NCBI GenBank assembly: GCA_027450065.1 | Contig: DAIDKK010000002.1 | Location: 1-64,000, forward strand | DNA: 64,000 nt | Source of the DNA: Candidatus Saccharimonadota bacterium | GTDB taxonomy: Bacteria; Patescibacteriota; Saccharimonadia; Saccharimonadales; UBA4665 | Reading direction: 5' to 3' | Shown: one piece after another, positions 25,294 to 36,764 of the stretch | How the letters are laid out: every line of letters begins with the position of its first letter | Position numbering within the stretch: the stretch's first letter is position 1 | Notes under the pieces: model-generated | Databases searched by the model: none | Told to the model about the DNA's origin: nothing | What the model saw: only the letters and a program-made list of their open reading frames with translations | Program-made: the position numbers and the translations under genes

Positions 25294-26241
25294 TTAAAGT
25301 AGGCCCTCTGCCCGCGCAAAGGTAAACGCAACCACACCGGGTATAAGCGGGAACCAGTACGTCACGAGGCGAAAGGCAAGGGTGGCCGCAATTGCGAGAT
25401 CGCTTGGCACACCATAGGCAACAAAACCTGCGAGTAATCCTGTCTCGACTCCCGCCAAACCACCTGGTGTCGGAATAGCCGTGCCAATCAACACGCCCGC
25501 ACTATAGACTATGAATAATTTGGATATCTCGAGCTGAATACCGAGTGTCTGAGTCATGATATGGAGCACAAGAAGATTCGTAAGTGTAATGCCAAGGAGT
25601 GCGACGCCCGCAAACATAACCACGTGCGGGTGGGATTGATAGCGACGCAGGCTAGTAAACAAATGTCGAAGAAACAGATGCATATTTCGTCTCAGCGGTT
25701 GTATACAGAGCACAATAGCAATCCCCACGATGACACTCGCAAGTAATATTGTCTGAAATATTCCCCAAGCAAAGTGAATACCGGTCGTGTCACCAAGTAA
25801 CAGTAGTAGCAATGCAAGTACTATGACGTGTACCACGAAACCAAGGAGATTATTTGTGCTTACAACAGCGGTTGCCTGGGAGACGGTATGTTTGCGCCGG
25901 TGTAAATAGACACCATGGATGCCTAGGCCGCCAATCCCAGAGGGTATGAGGCGGTTTATAAAAGTAGCCGCTAACTCAACCGTGAAAAGTTCGTGAAAAG
26001 TCAGTTTTCGGAATGCGAGCGTACGATAACTCATAGCTGCCAGTACAAATGTCAGGCACACGAGGGCACACGAAGTTATAACGGCACCGAGCGAAAGGTG
26101 GCCGAGTAATTGAATGCCCTCGCGCAACTCGTGCAAGTTACGGGTGACAAACCATAGCACAAATACCACAAGGAGCAGTGAGATACTCAGCCGTAACCAC
26201 CATTTGCCACCCTTCATAGTAGTTACAATTGTACGCGCCAT
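25294..26241 (-). CDS. Lysylphosphatidylglycerol synthase-type membrane domain protein
   Basis: About 315 residues, 7-8 membrane segments, PF03706-like: RLIPSGIGGLGIHGVYLHRR, GTAIPTPGGLAGVETGLLAGF and VTYWFPLIPGVVAF are characteristic. The soluble aminoacyl-transfer domain of MprF is absent, so this is the flippase-like part only; members are thought to move lipids or polyprenyl intermediates. Start at ATG 26241; a TTG at 26256 is an alternative. Convergent with the B12 surface protein gene (3 bases between stops). Confidence 0.8.
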   Translation of the reverse strand: MARTIVTTMKGGKWWLRLSISLLLVVFVLWFVTRNLHELREGIQLLGHLSLGAVITSCALVCLTFVLAAMSYRTLAFRKLTFHELFTVELAATFINRLIPSGIGGLGIHGVYLHRRKHTVSQATAVVSTNNLLGFVVHVIVLALLLLLLGDTTGIHFAWGIFQTILLASVIVGIAIVLCIQPLRRNMHLFLRHLFTSLRRYQSHPHVVMFAGVALLGITLTNLLVLHIMTQTLGIQLEISKLFIVYSAGVLIGTAIPTPGGLAGVETGLLAGFVAYGVPSDLAIAATLAFRLVTYWFPLIPGVVAFTFARAEGLL

Positions 26242-26314
26242 ATCCGCAGTGAGCAAAGTAATATGTACTGTGCAGGCCTGACATCAATCGATGATAGGCG
26301 AGCTGCTCCCCAGT

Positions 26315-27979
26315 CTAGAAATGTTCGCGAATGTGAGAGAAGCTAAAATCCCACGTAGCGTCAGTCTTCTTGTGCGGGTTAAAGATGTTATCTGGATCAA
26401 ATATATCTTTAACTTCTTTGAACATAGCATAAATGTTCTTACCAAACTGCGCTTCGAGCCATGGGCCGCGCACCAGACCATCGTTGTGCTCGCCGCTTAA
26501 ACTGCCGCCATACTTGAGGACCAGATTATTAACTTCGCGCTGTGATGGCTCAAGCTTTTTGCGTTCGCTCTCGTCTTCAATTTTCATGAGTGGAATAACA
26601 TGGAAGTTGCCATCGCCCATGTGCCCGGCAATGGTTGCGAATAACTTGTACTTCTTGATAATTCTCTGCAGCTCCGGCAGAAAATTTACCAGATGTTTTG
26701 GCGGCACTACAAAATCATCAATATATGGAGCTGTATGCTTATCTTTGACTTTGCTACGCAAAATCTGAAAGCTGTAGCGACGCATAATCCAGAACTTTTC
26801 ACTGCGACCTTCAGACGGATCCTCTTCAAAACCATTTATTTCATACCGAGCACGATAGTTCTTTAGTTTGCGGTGCAGGGCATGGACCTTCTCGCGTACC
26901 TCTTCTTCACTGTCACCATTAAATTCAACCATCAGGATAAGCTTCGGCACACCACGCAAGAGCTGTATCCCATCGGGGATAAGGCTAAAGAGCAGGTGAA
27001 TAAAGCCCTTAAGTCCAAGCTTTTTATAGAAAGCCGGCATAAAGCGCAAACTCAAGTACAGCGTTTGGTCGTCAAAACTCTCAAATGTGGCGGGCTTCGA
27101 CTCAAGCACTCTAGGGATAAGTTCCCCCAGATCATTAATATTCTTCATAAAGAGTACGAGTAAGCCAGAATGCGCCCGGGAGGGGACGAGCCGTAGGGTG
27201 GCCTCAGTGACCATGCCAAGGGTACCTTCAGCGCCTACAATCAGCTTCGTCAGATCAAATATACCTGTTTCTCGGTCCCAAACGCGCCACAGTGTGTAGC
27301 CCATGCTGTTTTTGCTGACACCTGGCTTCGCTGCCTTAATTTCATCATAGTGCTCTTCGCAGAGTTCATATATTCGCTTATAGATTTTGCCCTCGTAATC
27401 ACCTTGGTTAATCTTGGCGTCAAGCTCTTTTTTAGTTAGCTGCTTAACGGTGTATTCTTTGCCATCAGCAAATACTACTTTCAGCTGTGTTACAAAATCT
27501 TCGAGTTTGCCGTATTCCAGAGATTTCTCGCCCCCGGAGTTATTCGACACAATGCCACCCATCATAGCGAGATCCCGTGACGCGGGATAAGAGGGCATCA
27601 AGAGGTTTCTCTTAAGCGTTTCTTTCTCGAAATCACGATAGAAAACGCCAGGCTGTGTCGTAGCCGTGGTACCCGTCACGGGCTGCATTTTATTGAAATG
27701 GGCTGCAAAATCAATAATGATGGATTCGTTAATAGCCCCACCCGCCATATCGGTTCCGGCTGATCTGCCTGTCAGTGATAGCTCTGGATTAGCCTTTTTG
27801 TATTTGGTCACAAACCGAACCAGGCGCTGGACGTCAGCGCTATCGAGTGGACGGGCAACTAACTGCGGTCGCAGCTCATACATGCTTGCGTCATGACTCG
27901 CAACTTCAAGAGCCTCCGGTGAATCATCGAGCTCACCCAAGAAACCAAATTTTGTGAGAGCTGTTTTTAGGTTTTTCAT
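26315..27979 (-). CDS. FAD-linked oxidase, GlcD/D-lactate dehydrogenase family
   Basis: 554 residues. FAD-binding PCMH domain: RPLDSADVQRLVRFV, LSLTGRSAGTDMAGGAI, TQPGVFYRDFEK, MMGGIVSNNSGGEKSLEYGK, LIVGAEGTLGMVTEATLRL. C-terminal FAD-oxidase domain with FATIAGHMGDGNFHVIPLM and GSLSGEHNDGLVRGPWL. Oxidises a 2-hydroxy acid such as lactate or glycolate and passes electrons on. It lies divergent to, and 70 bases from, a type II NADH dehydrogenase gene, so both may feed the same electron acceptor. No Fe-S domain is fused. Confidence 0.88.
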   Translation of the reverse strand: MKNLKTALTKFGFLGELDDSPEALEVASHDASMYELRPQLVARPLDSADVQRLVRFVTKYKKANPELSLTGRSAGTDMAGGAINESIIIDFAAHFNKMQPVTGTTATTQPGVFYRDFEKETLKRNLLMPSYPASRDLAMMGGIVSNNSGGEKSLEYGKLEDFVTQLKVVFADGKEYTVKQLTKKELDAKINQGDYEGKIYKRIYELCEEHYDEIKAAKPGVSKNSMGYTLWRVWDRETGIFDLTKLIVGAEGTLGMVTEATLRLVPSRAHSGLLVLFMKNINDLGELIPRVLESKPATFESFDDQTLYLSLRFMPAFYKKLGLKGFIHLLFSLIPDGIQLLRGVPKLILMVEFNGDSEEEVREKVHALHRKLKNYRARYEINGFEEDPSEGRSEKFWIMRRYSFQILRSKVKDKHTAPYIDDFVVPPKHLVNFLPELQRIIKKYKLFATIAGHMGDGNFHVIPLMKIEDESERKKLEPSQREVNNLVLKYGGSLSGEHNDGLVRGPWLEAQFGKNIYAMFKEVKDIFDPDNIFNPHKKTDATWDFSFSHIREHF

Positions 27980-28049
27980 ATATGTATAGCTTAGGTTGAA
28001 ACAGAGAAGTTTGCAAGCCGCTCGTGCTTATTGTTACAATTGCACGTAT

Positions 28050-29261
28050 ATGGCCAGCAAGCAGGATACACCCAAACAAAAAGTCGTTATTGTAGGCGGT
28101 GGTTTTGGTGGCGTACGAGCGGCTCTTGAGCTTGCAAAAGAATCTTTCGCCGATATCACTCTCGTGTCTGATCGTCCAGAGTTTTACTACTATCCAGCCC
28201 TGTACCATACGGCGACTGGTGGCTCTGAGGTTCATTCGGTTATCTCACTAGCGCAGCTTTTTTCCAACAAACCAGTGCGCGTTATTATTGACACCGCCAC
28301 GAGGATTGACCGGCTCGGTAAGCATCTTTTACTCAAAGATGCACCGCCAATTGAGTACGATAAGTTAGTGCTATCTCTCGGAGTAGTAACAAATTACTTT
28401 GGTATTCCAGGTCTTCAAGAGAATTCGTATGGCATAAAGACCATTGCTGAAGCGGAACAATTGAAGCGACATTTACACGCACAGCTCATTGCGCAACATG
28501 AACCGGATCTTAATTATATAGTTGTTGGTGGCGGGCCAACCGGTATCGAGTTGGCAGGTGATATTGGTGCCTACTTGAAGGACGCCATGCGTAAGCATCA
28601 TATTACACACCGCGCTGTCCATATCGACCTTGTAGAGGCCATGCCCCATCTGATGCCACGCATGCCCAAGCCGGTTGGTCGCGCCATAGAGCGGCGCCTC
28701 AGGAAGCTTGGCGTTAAGCTATACCTAAATTCAAAGGTCGAGGGGGCTTCGGCAGAAGAGCTGACGGTATCAGGCAAGCCTATCAGAAGTCATACTATTA
28801 TCTGGACAGCAGGCATGGCAAATAATCCTTTCTTTACCGCACAAGATTTTACGTTTAGCGGACGAAAAAAGGTGCTAGTAGACGAATTTCTGCGGCAAGA
28901 GGGCAACAAAGATATTTTCATTATTGGCGATAATGCCGAGACACCGTATAGCGGCATGGCGCAGACAGCCATATATGATGCTGATTTTGTCGTACATAAT
29001 TTACGGTTCGAACACGAAGGTCGGCCGAAACTGGCGTATCGGCCAAAGGAACCAGTTTACATCACACCGGTCGGGCATGAATGGGCGTCTGTAGTATGGG
29101 GTGACATTCATCTACGCGGTAAGTTTGGGTGGCTGCTACGTAATGCGGCCGACTTTAAGGCCTTCTTAGATCTTGAATCGCTACCACAGGCAACCGAACA
29201 GTGGGCCACTGTGCTCAACCATCAAGACCTTTGTCCAGTTTGCCAGACCAAGCTCGTTTGA
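28050..29261 (+). CDS. ndh: NAD(P)/FAD oxidoreductase, type II NADH dehydrogenase-like
   Basis: 403 residues from ATG 28050 (MASKQDTPKQKVVIVGGGFGG). FAD site VVIVGGGFGGVRAALEL; NAD site YIVVGGGPTGIELAGDI; FIIGDNAETPYSGMAQTAIYDA near the flavin. C-terminal part may form the membrane-binding amphipathic helices (GKFGWLLRNAADFKAFLDL), and it ends with a CPVC pair. TACAAT (28035-28040) lies 9 bases before the start. Transfers electrons from NADH to a quinone or other acceptor; the acceptor is not visible here. Confidence 0.85.
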   Translation: MASKQDTPKQKVVIVGGGFGGVRAALELAKESFADITLVSDRPEFYYYPALYHTATGGSEVHSVISLAQLFSNKPVRVIIDTATRIDRLGKHLLLKDAPPIEYDKLVLSLGVVTNYFGIPGLQENSYGIKTIAEAEQLKRHLHAQLIAQHEPDLNYIVVGGGPTGIELAGDIGAYLKDAMRKHHITHRAVHIDLVEAMPHLMPRMPKPVGRAIERRLRKLGVKLYLNSKVEGASAEELTVSGKPIRSHTIIWTAGMANNPFFTAQDFTFSGRKKVLVDEFLRQEGNKDIFIIGDNAETPYSGMAQTAIYDADFVVHNLRFEHEGRPKLAYRPKEPVYITPVGHEWASVVWGDIHLRGKFGWLLRNAADFKAFLDLESLPQATEQWATVLNHQDLCPVCQTKLV

Positions 29262-29310
29262 GTTTATAAAACACCACACTATACCCCCCACAACTTGGTA
29301 CAATAGAGGT

Positions 29311-32300
29311 ATGAACGACTTTGAGGCAGTCTACGAGAGGCTGAACGCAGCACAGCGCAAAGCTGTCGATGCCATCGATGGACCACTACTCGTCTTGGCT
29401 GGTCCCGGCACGGGCAAGACCCAACTACTCAGTGCCCGTGTCGCCAATATCCTCCAGAAGACTGATGTGAATCCTGGCAACATCCTGTGTCTGACATTCA
29501 CTGAAAATGGTGCACAAAACATGCGCGAACGCTTGACTCGATTCATCGGTAGCGCAGCTTACGACGTAACGATCAGCACCTATCACAGCTTCGGCAGCGA
29601 CATTATAAAACGCTACGGCGAGTACTTCCAGCAAATCGGCCTTGAACGTTCTGACGATGTACGCATGGAACGGCCCATTGATGAGCTGTCGCAAATACAA
29701 ATAATTGACCACATCGTTAGTAAACTGCCATTCGACAGTCCACTATTATCGGCTCGTTATTATATCAAAAGCGTAGTCAACACTATAAGTGACCTTAAGC
29801 AGCATCTTATCTCACCGGATAGTTTGCGGAAGATTGCTGACGACAATCTCGTTTGTATCGAGGCCGCACAGCCCATTATCGATGACGTTGTGAATAACGT
29901 TGGCGGCATATCCCTTAAAAAGGTTGAGAAGTTGCAGCAGTATCAACGTCTACTTGATGGCCTTGGGGAAGTTAGAGGCGACCTAGCCAAACAAGCATAC
30001 GTCGAGCTCCAGCAAGCCCACGAACGTGCCGATACGCAAAACTCACCGGCTCCACTACGTAAGTGGAAAGATGACTGGTTGCACAAGAACAATACGGACA
30101 AGTTTACGCTTACTGACCCGATGCGCAGCGGAAAAATGGCTGAGCTTGCCAATGTATATGAGGCATACGAGGCAGTCCTGCATACTCGAGGTGCCTATGA
30201 CTTCGACGATATGATACTGCTTGCCATTGATGGCATCACTAAGAACGACGAGTTGCGATACAATCTACAAGAACAATATCAGTATATCCTGCTAGATGAA
30301 TTCCAAGACACAAACCCATCACAATTCGAACTTGTCCGGCGCATAGCCGACCATCCAGTACACGAAGGTAGGCCAAACATTATGGCTGTCGGTGACGATG
30401 ACCAGGCCATTTTTGCATTCCAGGGAGCTAGTCTGGGAAATATGCAGAAATTTTTAAGCACATTTCGTGATGTTGCCATTATAAATCTGACCCAAAATTA
30501 TCGCTCACATCAGGATATCTTACGGGTTGCGGATCATATCGCCAACCAGATCAGCGATCGTCTACATACGCAAATAGAAGGTATCGATAAATTACTCGTT
30601 GCCGCGAGCGATTCGTTGCCGGCAAATAGTAAAATCAGCCGCCATGCGTTCGATGCTGAAGCTAGTGAGTATGCTTGGGTCTCCCGCAAGATAGCCAAGC
30701 TCATCCACGACGGTACCGACCCGTCGAATATCGCCGTGCTTGCACCAAAACACCGCCTGCTCGAAAACCTCGTGCCGTTCTTGCATAATGCTGATGTTGC
30801 AGTCAAATACGAAAGGCGCGAGAACATATTAGAGACCGAGGTAGTACAAGGGCTTCGGCTAACTGCTCAGCTCCTCCAAGCGCTTACCAATAATGATATA
30901 GCCCGTACGAACGAGTGCTTTCCACTAGTGCTCAGTCTGCCATATTGGCATATCGAACCAGCTGACATCTGGAACGTAAACTGGCAATTCGCCAAACATG
31001 ATGAAACCCGCCCTTGGGCCGAAATTGCACTAGCGAAAAAATCACTCGTACCGGCTGTTTCATTTTACTTAACACTGTCTGGTTCCGCCGCCAGCGAACC
31101 ACTGGAACTGATACTCGACAAGCTTATAGGAACTTCGCCCGTGATCACACCCCAAGGCGACAGGACCGCTCCGCTCAAGCAATACTACTTCGGCGAAAAA
31201 CAGCGGACAGAAGATGCACTAAAGTATTACGAAGCAATTTCTCATCTCAGCGTCATTCGCGCCAAGCTTAACGATTACCAAATGTCCAGTGATCACCAAT
31301 TACGAATTTCTGACTTTCTGGAATTCTTCACTATGTACGAAGCTGCCGAAGCCACACTCGTTAATTCACACCCGATTGCTCAGAATGCTCATGCTGTTCA
31401 ACTCATGACCGCCTATAAAGCCAAGGGACTGGAATTTGACCACGTCTTTATCCTACAGGCGCATGATGACGTATGGGGAAGCACTAGTAGCGGCAACCCC
31501 AACAAGCTAAGTCTACCCGCAAACCTTGAATATATCCGCTATAGCACTACAAGCGAGGATGAGAGACTCAGACTTTTCTTCGTCGCCATTACGCGAGCCC
31601 GTTACGGTCTGTATATAACGTCACACACAACGAAAGACACCGGCAAAGCTACTACACCCCTTAAATACCTTGCCGAGGCTGACGGCGTATCAATACACCT
31701 CCCCGAGCACGCCCAGTCTATCATCCATGAAGAGATTGTTCCGGAGCAACTTGCGGGTGATATTGAAACGCTATGGCAGGCAGGGCAGGTTCACCTACCT
31801 GCTGACTTCAAGAGTCTGCTGGCCGACCGTCTTAAAACATACCAAATGAGTCCGACTCATCTCAATACGTTTATCGACCTCGAACATGGCGGGCCCGAGA
31901 GTTTCCTTGTACAAACGTTACTACGTTTTCCGCAAGCACCAAGTCCCAGTGGCGAGTACGGTACGGCAATACATAACACGCTAGAATGGTATCAGAATCA
32001 ACGAAACGCGGGCAATGTACCAAGCACTACTTCCATTTTTAAACGCTATGATGTCGAACTTGAACGCCGATATTTGACACAGCAAGACCGTGACCATGCA
32101 CGTGCAAAGGGCAGAGCCAGTCTGCAAAAATACATAGCAGCGCGTACCGATATGTTCACTCGACCCGCAAAAGCGGAAGTAAACTTCTACAGTGAGGGTG
32201 TCGTGCTCGGTAATGCACGACTAAGTGGTAAGATTGACCGACTTGAAATAGATGAACAGTCAAAAACAGTCTGCATTGTCGACTACAAGACGGGCAACCC

Positions 32301-32631
32301 TCTTACCAGGTGGGATAGTAGCATGAAGGCTCTCAAATATGAGCAGCAGTTATTCTTTTATAAACTCCTTATTGAAGGAAGCAAGTCTTGGCGCAACTAC
32401 CGGGTGCTCGAGGCACGATTAGAATTTGTGGAGCCAGACAAAAATGGTACTGGTGAAATTCAGCAATCCTTGCCAATCGTGCTCGATGACAAAGCGTATG
32501 AGGAATTTAAGGAACTTGTGGCAAAGGTATGGCAATGTATCCAAACCCTAGACCTGCCGAACACGAGTGGTTATAAGAATTCAGCTATCGGCAGTAGGGC
32601 CTTTCTTATTGATCTGCGTAAAATGAACTAG
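29311..32631 (+). CDS. UvrD/Rep-type helicase fused to a RecB-like nuclease
   Basis: 1106 residues from ATG 29311, with TGGTACAAT (hexamer 29299-29304) ending 6 bases before it. SF1A motifs: NAAQRKAVDAIDGPLLVLAG, AGPGTGKTQLL, ILLDEFQDTNPSQFELV, GDDDQAIFAFQGA, LMTAYKAKGLEFDHVFI, RLRLFFVAITRARYGLY. C-terminal (about 850-1080) PD-(D/E)XK nuclease: GEYGTAIHNTLEWY, GKIDRLEI, CIVDYKTGNP. This architecture fits an AddA/AddB-like single-chain enzyme for DNA end processing. The long upstream in-frame extension (from 29173) overlaps ndh and is rejected. Confidence 0.93.
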   Translation: MNDFEAVYERLNAAQRKAVDAIDGPLLVLAGPGTGKTQLLSARVANILQKTDVNPGNILCLTFTENGAQNMRERLTRFIGSAAYDVTISTYHSFGSDIIKRYGEYFQQIGLERSDDVRMERPIDELSQIQIIDHIVSKLPFDSPLLSARYYIKSVVNTISDLKQHLISPDSLRKIADDNLVCIEAAQPIIDDVVNNVGGISLKKVEKLQQYQRLLDGLGEVRGDLAKQAYVELQQAHERADTQNSPAPLRKWKDDWLHKNNTDKFTLTDPMRSGKMAELANVYEAYEAVLHTRGAYDFDDMILLAIDGITKNDELRYNLQEQYQYILLDEFQDTNPSQFELVRRIADHPVHEGRPNIMAVGDDDQAIFAFQGASLGNMQKFLSTFRDVAIINLTQNYRSHQDILRVADHIANQISDRLHTQIEGIDKLLVAASDSLPANSKISRHAFDAEASEYAWVSRKIAKLIHDGTDPSNIAVLAPKHRLLENLVPFLHNADVAVKYERRENILETEVVQGLRLTAQLLQALTNNDIARTNECFPLVLSLPYWHIEPADIWNVNWQFAKHDETRPWAEIALAKKSLVPAVSFYLTLSGSAASEPLELILDKLIGTSPVITPQGDRTAPLKQYYFGEKQRTEDALKYYEAISHLSVIRAKLNDYQMSSDHQLRISDFLEFFTMYEAAEATLVNSHPIAQNAHAVQLMTAYKAKGLEFDHVFILQAHDDVWGSTSSGNPNKLSLPANLEYIRYSTTSEDERLRLFFVAITRARYGLYITSHTTKDTGKATTPLKYLAEADGVSIHLPEHAQSIIHEEIVPEQLAGDIETLWQAGQVHLPADFKSLLADRLKTYQMSPTHLNTFIDLEHGGPESFLVQTLLRFPQAPSPSGEYGTAIHNTLEWYQNQRNAGNVPSTTSIFKRYDVELERRYLTQQDRDHARAKGRASLQKYIAARTDMFTRPAKAEVNFYSEGVVLGNARLSGKIDRLEIDEQSKTVCIVDYKTGNPLTRWDSSMKALKYEQQLFFYKLLIEGSKSWRNYRVLEARLEFVEPDKNGTGEIQQSLPIVLDDKAYEEFKELVAKVWQCIQTLDLPNTSGYKNSAIGSRAFLIDLRKMN

Positions 32632-32648
32632 TTCTTTTGGCATAAAGT

Positions 32649-32680
32649 AAAAGCCGCTCATTTTTTGAGCGGCTTTTTAT
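32649..32680. terminator. Bidirectional terminator between helicase and aquaporin genes
   Basis: AAAAGCCGCTCA (32649-32660) with TGAGCGGCTTTT (32666-32677), T-run on the plus side and A-run on the other, between convergent genes. Confidence 0.9.
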
Positions 32681-32702
32681 TCTTAGTTTCTGTAACTTAA
32701 AT

Positions 32703-33470
32703 TTATTTCTTTGCAGGAACTTTGCGCTTTGCAGGAGCCTTTTTGGCTACTGGCTTTTTGTCGGCAACTGTAGACCGATGGATAGTCGTCTTTGCGGCAA
32801 CTTTTGCTTCGGCTTTTGCTTCGGCTTTAGCTTCGGCAACTTCGGCTACTTCTGTTTGAACGAACAGCAAGTTGTATAGGTTGAAACCGACAACAGCACC
32901 AAGCACTGGTCCAAGTACGTAGGTACCCCAACCCCATTGGTGCAAGCTCATAGCAACAGCTGGGTTCAAGATGCCAGCTGAACCAAGTGAGGCGATAAGT
33001 GAGCCCATAACGAGACCACCACCAACCATAAGGCCACGTAAGCCCAAATTCATGCGCTGGTAAAGCGCTGCAGCAAACGAGAATGAAAAGATAAAGGTAC
33101 CAACAACTTCTGCAACAAGCAGACGCGCATCATATGTGCCGGTATTCTTTACGCCAGTTAATTTAGTGAAATAGAGGAACAAGTACCAGCCAGCGGCTGC
33201 TCCCAGGAACTGGACGATGATGTAGCTTAGGGCCTGTACTGTCTTAAGCTTACGGACGGTCCACAGACCAATCGTCAAAGCCGGGTTAAAAACCGCACCT
33301 GATATATCGGCAAGCGCGATTACCATCAGGGTAACCGTTAAGCCTGCTGCCGTTGCGATAAAGTACGGCAAGCTCAGCTGTGAGTGGCTCAAGCTGAGTA
33401 CGATAAGCGTCAAAACGCCCGTACCCAAGAACTCACTCACGAGCATCGCGAGTTTATTTTTACGAAACAT
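32703..33470 (-). CDS. Aquaporin / glycerol facilitator family protein
   Basis: 255 residues with six membrane segments and the two half-helices: NPA at VFNPALTIGLWTV and NPA at ILNPAVAMSLHQWG, the latter followed by a Met/Ser rather than the common Arg of NPAR, so the selectivity filter is unusual. The last 45 residues are a charged Ala/Lys/Glu tail (EAKAEAKAEAK, then KKAPAKRKVPAKK), presumably cytoplasmic. GGAGG precedes the ATG. Water or small neutral solute channel. Confidence 0.92.
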   Translation of the reverse strand: MFRKNKLAMLVSEFLGTGVLTLIVLSLSHSQLSLPYFIATAAGLTVTLMVIALADISGAVFNPALTIGLWTVRKLKTVQALSYIIVQFLGAAAGWYLFLYFTKLTGVKNTGTYDARLLVAEVVGTFIFSFSFAAALYQRMNLGLRGLMVGGGLVMGSLIASLGSAGILNPAVAMSLHQWGWGTYVLGPVLGAVVGFNLYNLLFVQTEVAEVAEAKAEAKAEAKVAAKTTIHRSTVADKKPVAKKAPAKRKVPAKK

Positions 33471-33542
33471 TGTTATACCTCCACGTTATTGTGATATGCA
33501 TATCATAACCGTAACCCTTCATAATGTAAAGGCCAGAGGCCA

Positions 33543-34430
33543 TTACTGTACGTACAGGAGTGAGCTGTGTGCCAATACGAGTGCAGTAGCAGTATTGTAA
33601 TACTCAAGTGCAACCGCTTTTTGTTGAGCTTCCTGAGGAGTAATCGATATAACATTTGCAGCCGCAGGGAACACACCGGCATCAACATTGAACGCTTCGA
33701 GCTTTGTGCCATATATTTCCTGTACGCGCGCCCGGTTGAGTGTTATGTTCGGATCTCGGTTCTTGCGTGCGGCAACTTCTGCGTGTGCACCAGATAGACA
33801 GGTTACGCTTTCTTCGCCAGCCACTTCCGTGAATGAATCACGCAGTGAAAACGCATCACTTACATAGGCATCTTCCAATAGTTGTTTTGCGTTCGACATA
33901 ATCATAGAATGGGTCGCGTCATCAACGGCAACACCTTCGCTTGTCGTAACTTGGCGCAATATATCGCCGTTCGTTGAAATGAATACCAAAATATCCGACA
34001 AACGTTTTTCGGCACCACAATCGTCCTTACCGTGATCACTATCGTGACCACCAATCAGTGCCTGACTTGGCGTGCTGCCGGCTGCAACGGGGCGACCATC
34101 AATGCACTGACGTGGAATAATTAGCCGATTTTCTGGGGTGTCAGCGTTGTCGGTCAACCACTGATACATTCTTTTGGCGTGTTGGGCAGCTTTGTCGCCA
34201 TCCTGCATAAATCGACGGGTCGTTAAGGCATCAGCAATTACCAGACTAAATGTACCGCCAGCTGCGTTCGGCCCGAGTTCTCCCACTTCATCATAAAATT
34301 CATCTGTACGTATGTCAGCTACAAAGGCGTCGACTTCGGCCTGTGTGATTTCACCATTTTTGATGCGGGGCTCTGGGCCTATCGTGCCCATCGCGTTCTC
34401 GCCAAGCTCTACTATGGTAGAACGTTGCAT
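33543..34430 (-). CDS. Unknown protein with a carbonic-anhydrase-like Cys/His pattern
   Basis: Start at ATG 34430 because the bases before it read GGAGGAGAATTT, an ideal ribosome site; a longer start at 34445 overlaps that site. 295 residues. PRQCIDGRPVAAG and DSDHGKDDCGAEKRL resemble the C-x-D-x-R and H-x-x-C-G zinc motifs of beta-carbonic anhydrases, but only about 25 residues apart instead of about 55. No signal peptide or membrane segment. I recognise no named family; a metal-binding enzyme is a plausible guess. Confidence 0.6.
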   Translation of the reverse strand: MQRSTIVELGENAMGTIGPEPRIKNGEITQAEVDAFVADIRTDEFYDEVGELGPNAAGGTFSLVIADALTTRRFMQDGDKAAQHAKRMYQWLTDNADTPENRLIIPRQCIDGRPVAAGSTPSQALIGGHDSDHGKDDCGAEKRLSDILVFISTNGDILRQVTTSEGVAVDDATHSMIMSNAKQLLEDAYVSDAFSLRDSFTEVAGEESVTCLSGAHAEVAARKNRDPNITLNRARVQEIYGTKLEAFNVDAGVFPAAANVISITPQEAQQKAVALEYYNTATALVLAHSSLLYVQ

Positions 34431-34552
34431 AAATTCTCCTCCCATATAATCACTTCCTTCTTAGTTTGTTTTATTGAACTTTTGTGATTTTACTCTCATT
34501 GCATAGGCAATTCAACGACCTATTGCTACAATACTCTTAGGAGCGCCCATCT

Positions 34553-34882
34553 ATGACCGATGCTTTCGGAGACACGAATGGACCTGACCACCAGCAAGGT
34601 GGCGTTCCGGTGGTGAGCAATGAAATTATTCAAGCCTACCGCGCAGAACCACAAAATTTTGAAAAACTATTTGAACTTATTAAAGCCGCTAATCCAGAGT
34701 TGATTCGTTTTGTCATGGGCCGAGCCGAACAGTTAGCGCCAGGTGACACCAAAACAAAAGAAGTTGTCGCTCGAGTTGCCATGGAGGCAATCGGCATATT
34801 ACGCTCACAAGCTGAAGCAAACGACCTCAATAGGTACCTGATTGAGTCATCAGACCCCGATGCACCAAGTTCTGCGGCGTGA
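34553..34882 (+). CDS. Small hypothetical protein
   Basis: 109 residues, acidic, mostly helical: VSNEIIQAYRAEPQNFEKLF, ELIRFVMGRAEQLAPGD, EVVARVAMEAIGILR. TACAAT and AGGAG precede the start. Convergent with atpC (12 bases apart). No family recognised; shape recalls a small helical domain protein. Confidence 0.6.
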   Translation: MTDAFGDTNGPDHQQGGVPVVSNEIIQAYRAEPQNFEKLFELIKAANPELIRFVMGRAEQLAPGDTKTKEVVARVAMEAIGILRSQAEANDLNRYLIESSDPDAPSSAA

Positions 34883-34894
34883 CAGCCAAAGCCA

Positions 34895-35320
34895 TCAACG
34901 TTTCTGGTGACGACGACGGAGCGCAGCCACATTGAGGCGAACTGCATAGCGATCAACGAGAGCCTGAGCTTGGTCGAGTTCAAGCTGAGTCTTGGCTGCA
35001 GTAAGGTGTCGTTCGGCTTCCGCTTTGGCTTTTTCTGCTTCAGCGAAGTTGATTTCATCACCATGTGTCGCCTCGTCCACAAGGACACGCACGCGTACAT
35101 GGCTAATATCGGCCACACCGCCAAATGTCGCATAGTGCTCATGCTTGTAGTCAGGGTCATCCTGCTCACGACGAATCGTAATGACACCTGGCTGCAGGGC
35201 AGTAAGGAGTGGCATGTGGTCCTTGTAGACAGTTATCTCACCGGCAAGAGTTGGCAAGGTAACCGAGTAGGCATCCTCTTCAAACTTAATGCCGTCAAGT
35301 GCGACAAGCTGTAGGTGCAT
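34895..35320 (-). CDS. atpC: ATP synthase epsilon subunit
   Basis: 141 residues, beta-sandwich start LQLVALDGIKFEEDAYSVTL, TLAGEITVYKDHMPLLTALQPGVI and a C-terminal helical hairpin (AEKAKAEAERHLTAAKTQLE). Central-stalk subunit coupling gamma to the c ring; last gene of the operon, 4 bases after atpD. Confidence 0.92.
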   Translation of the reverse strand: MHLQLVALDGIKFEEDAYSVTLPTLAGEITVYKDHMPLLTALQPGVITIRREQDDPDYKHEHYATFGGVADISHVRVRVLVDEATHGDEINFAEAEKAKAEAERHLTAAKTQLELDQAQALVDRYAVRLNVAALRRRHQKR

Positions 35321-35324
35321 ACGG

Positions 35325-36722
<1,398 letters not shown>

Positions 36723-36764
36723 TTATATTCATGTAATGTGATTGCTGTCATATGCGTGCGTATT

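Noticed and set aside
29173-29310. N-terminal extension of the helicase-nuclease
   Set aside because: Overlaps ndh; the ATG at 29311 has a -10 at the usual spacing and begins right before the helicase Q-motif region.
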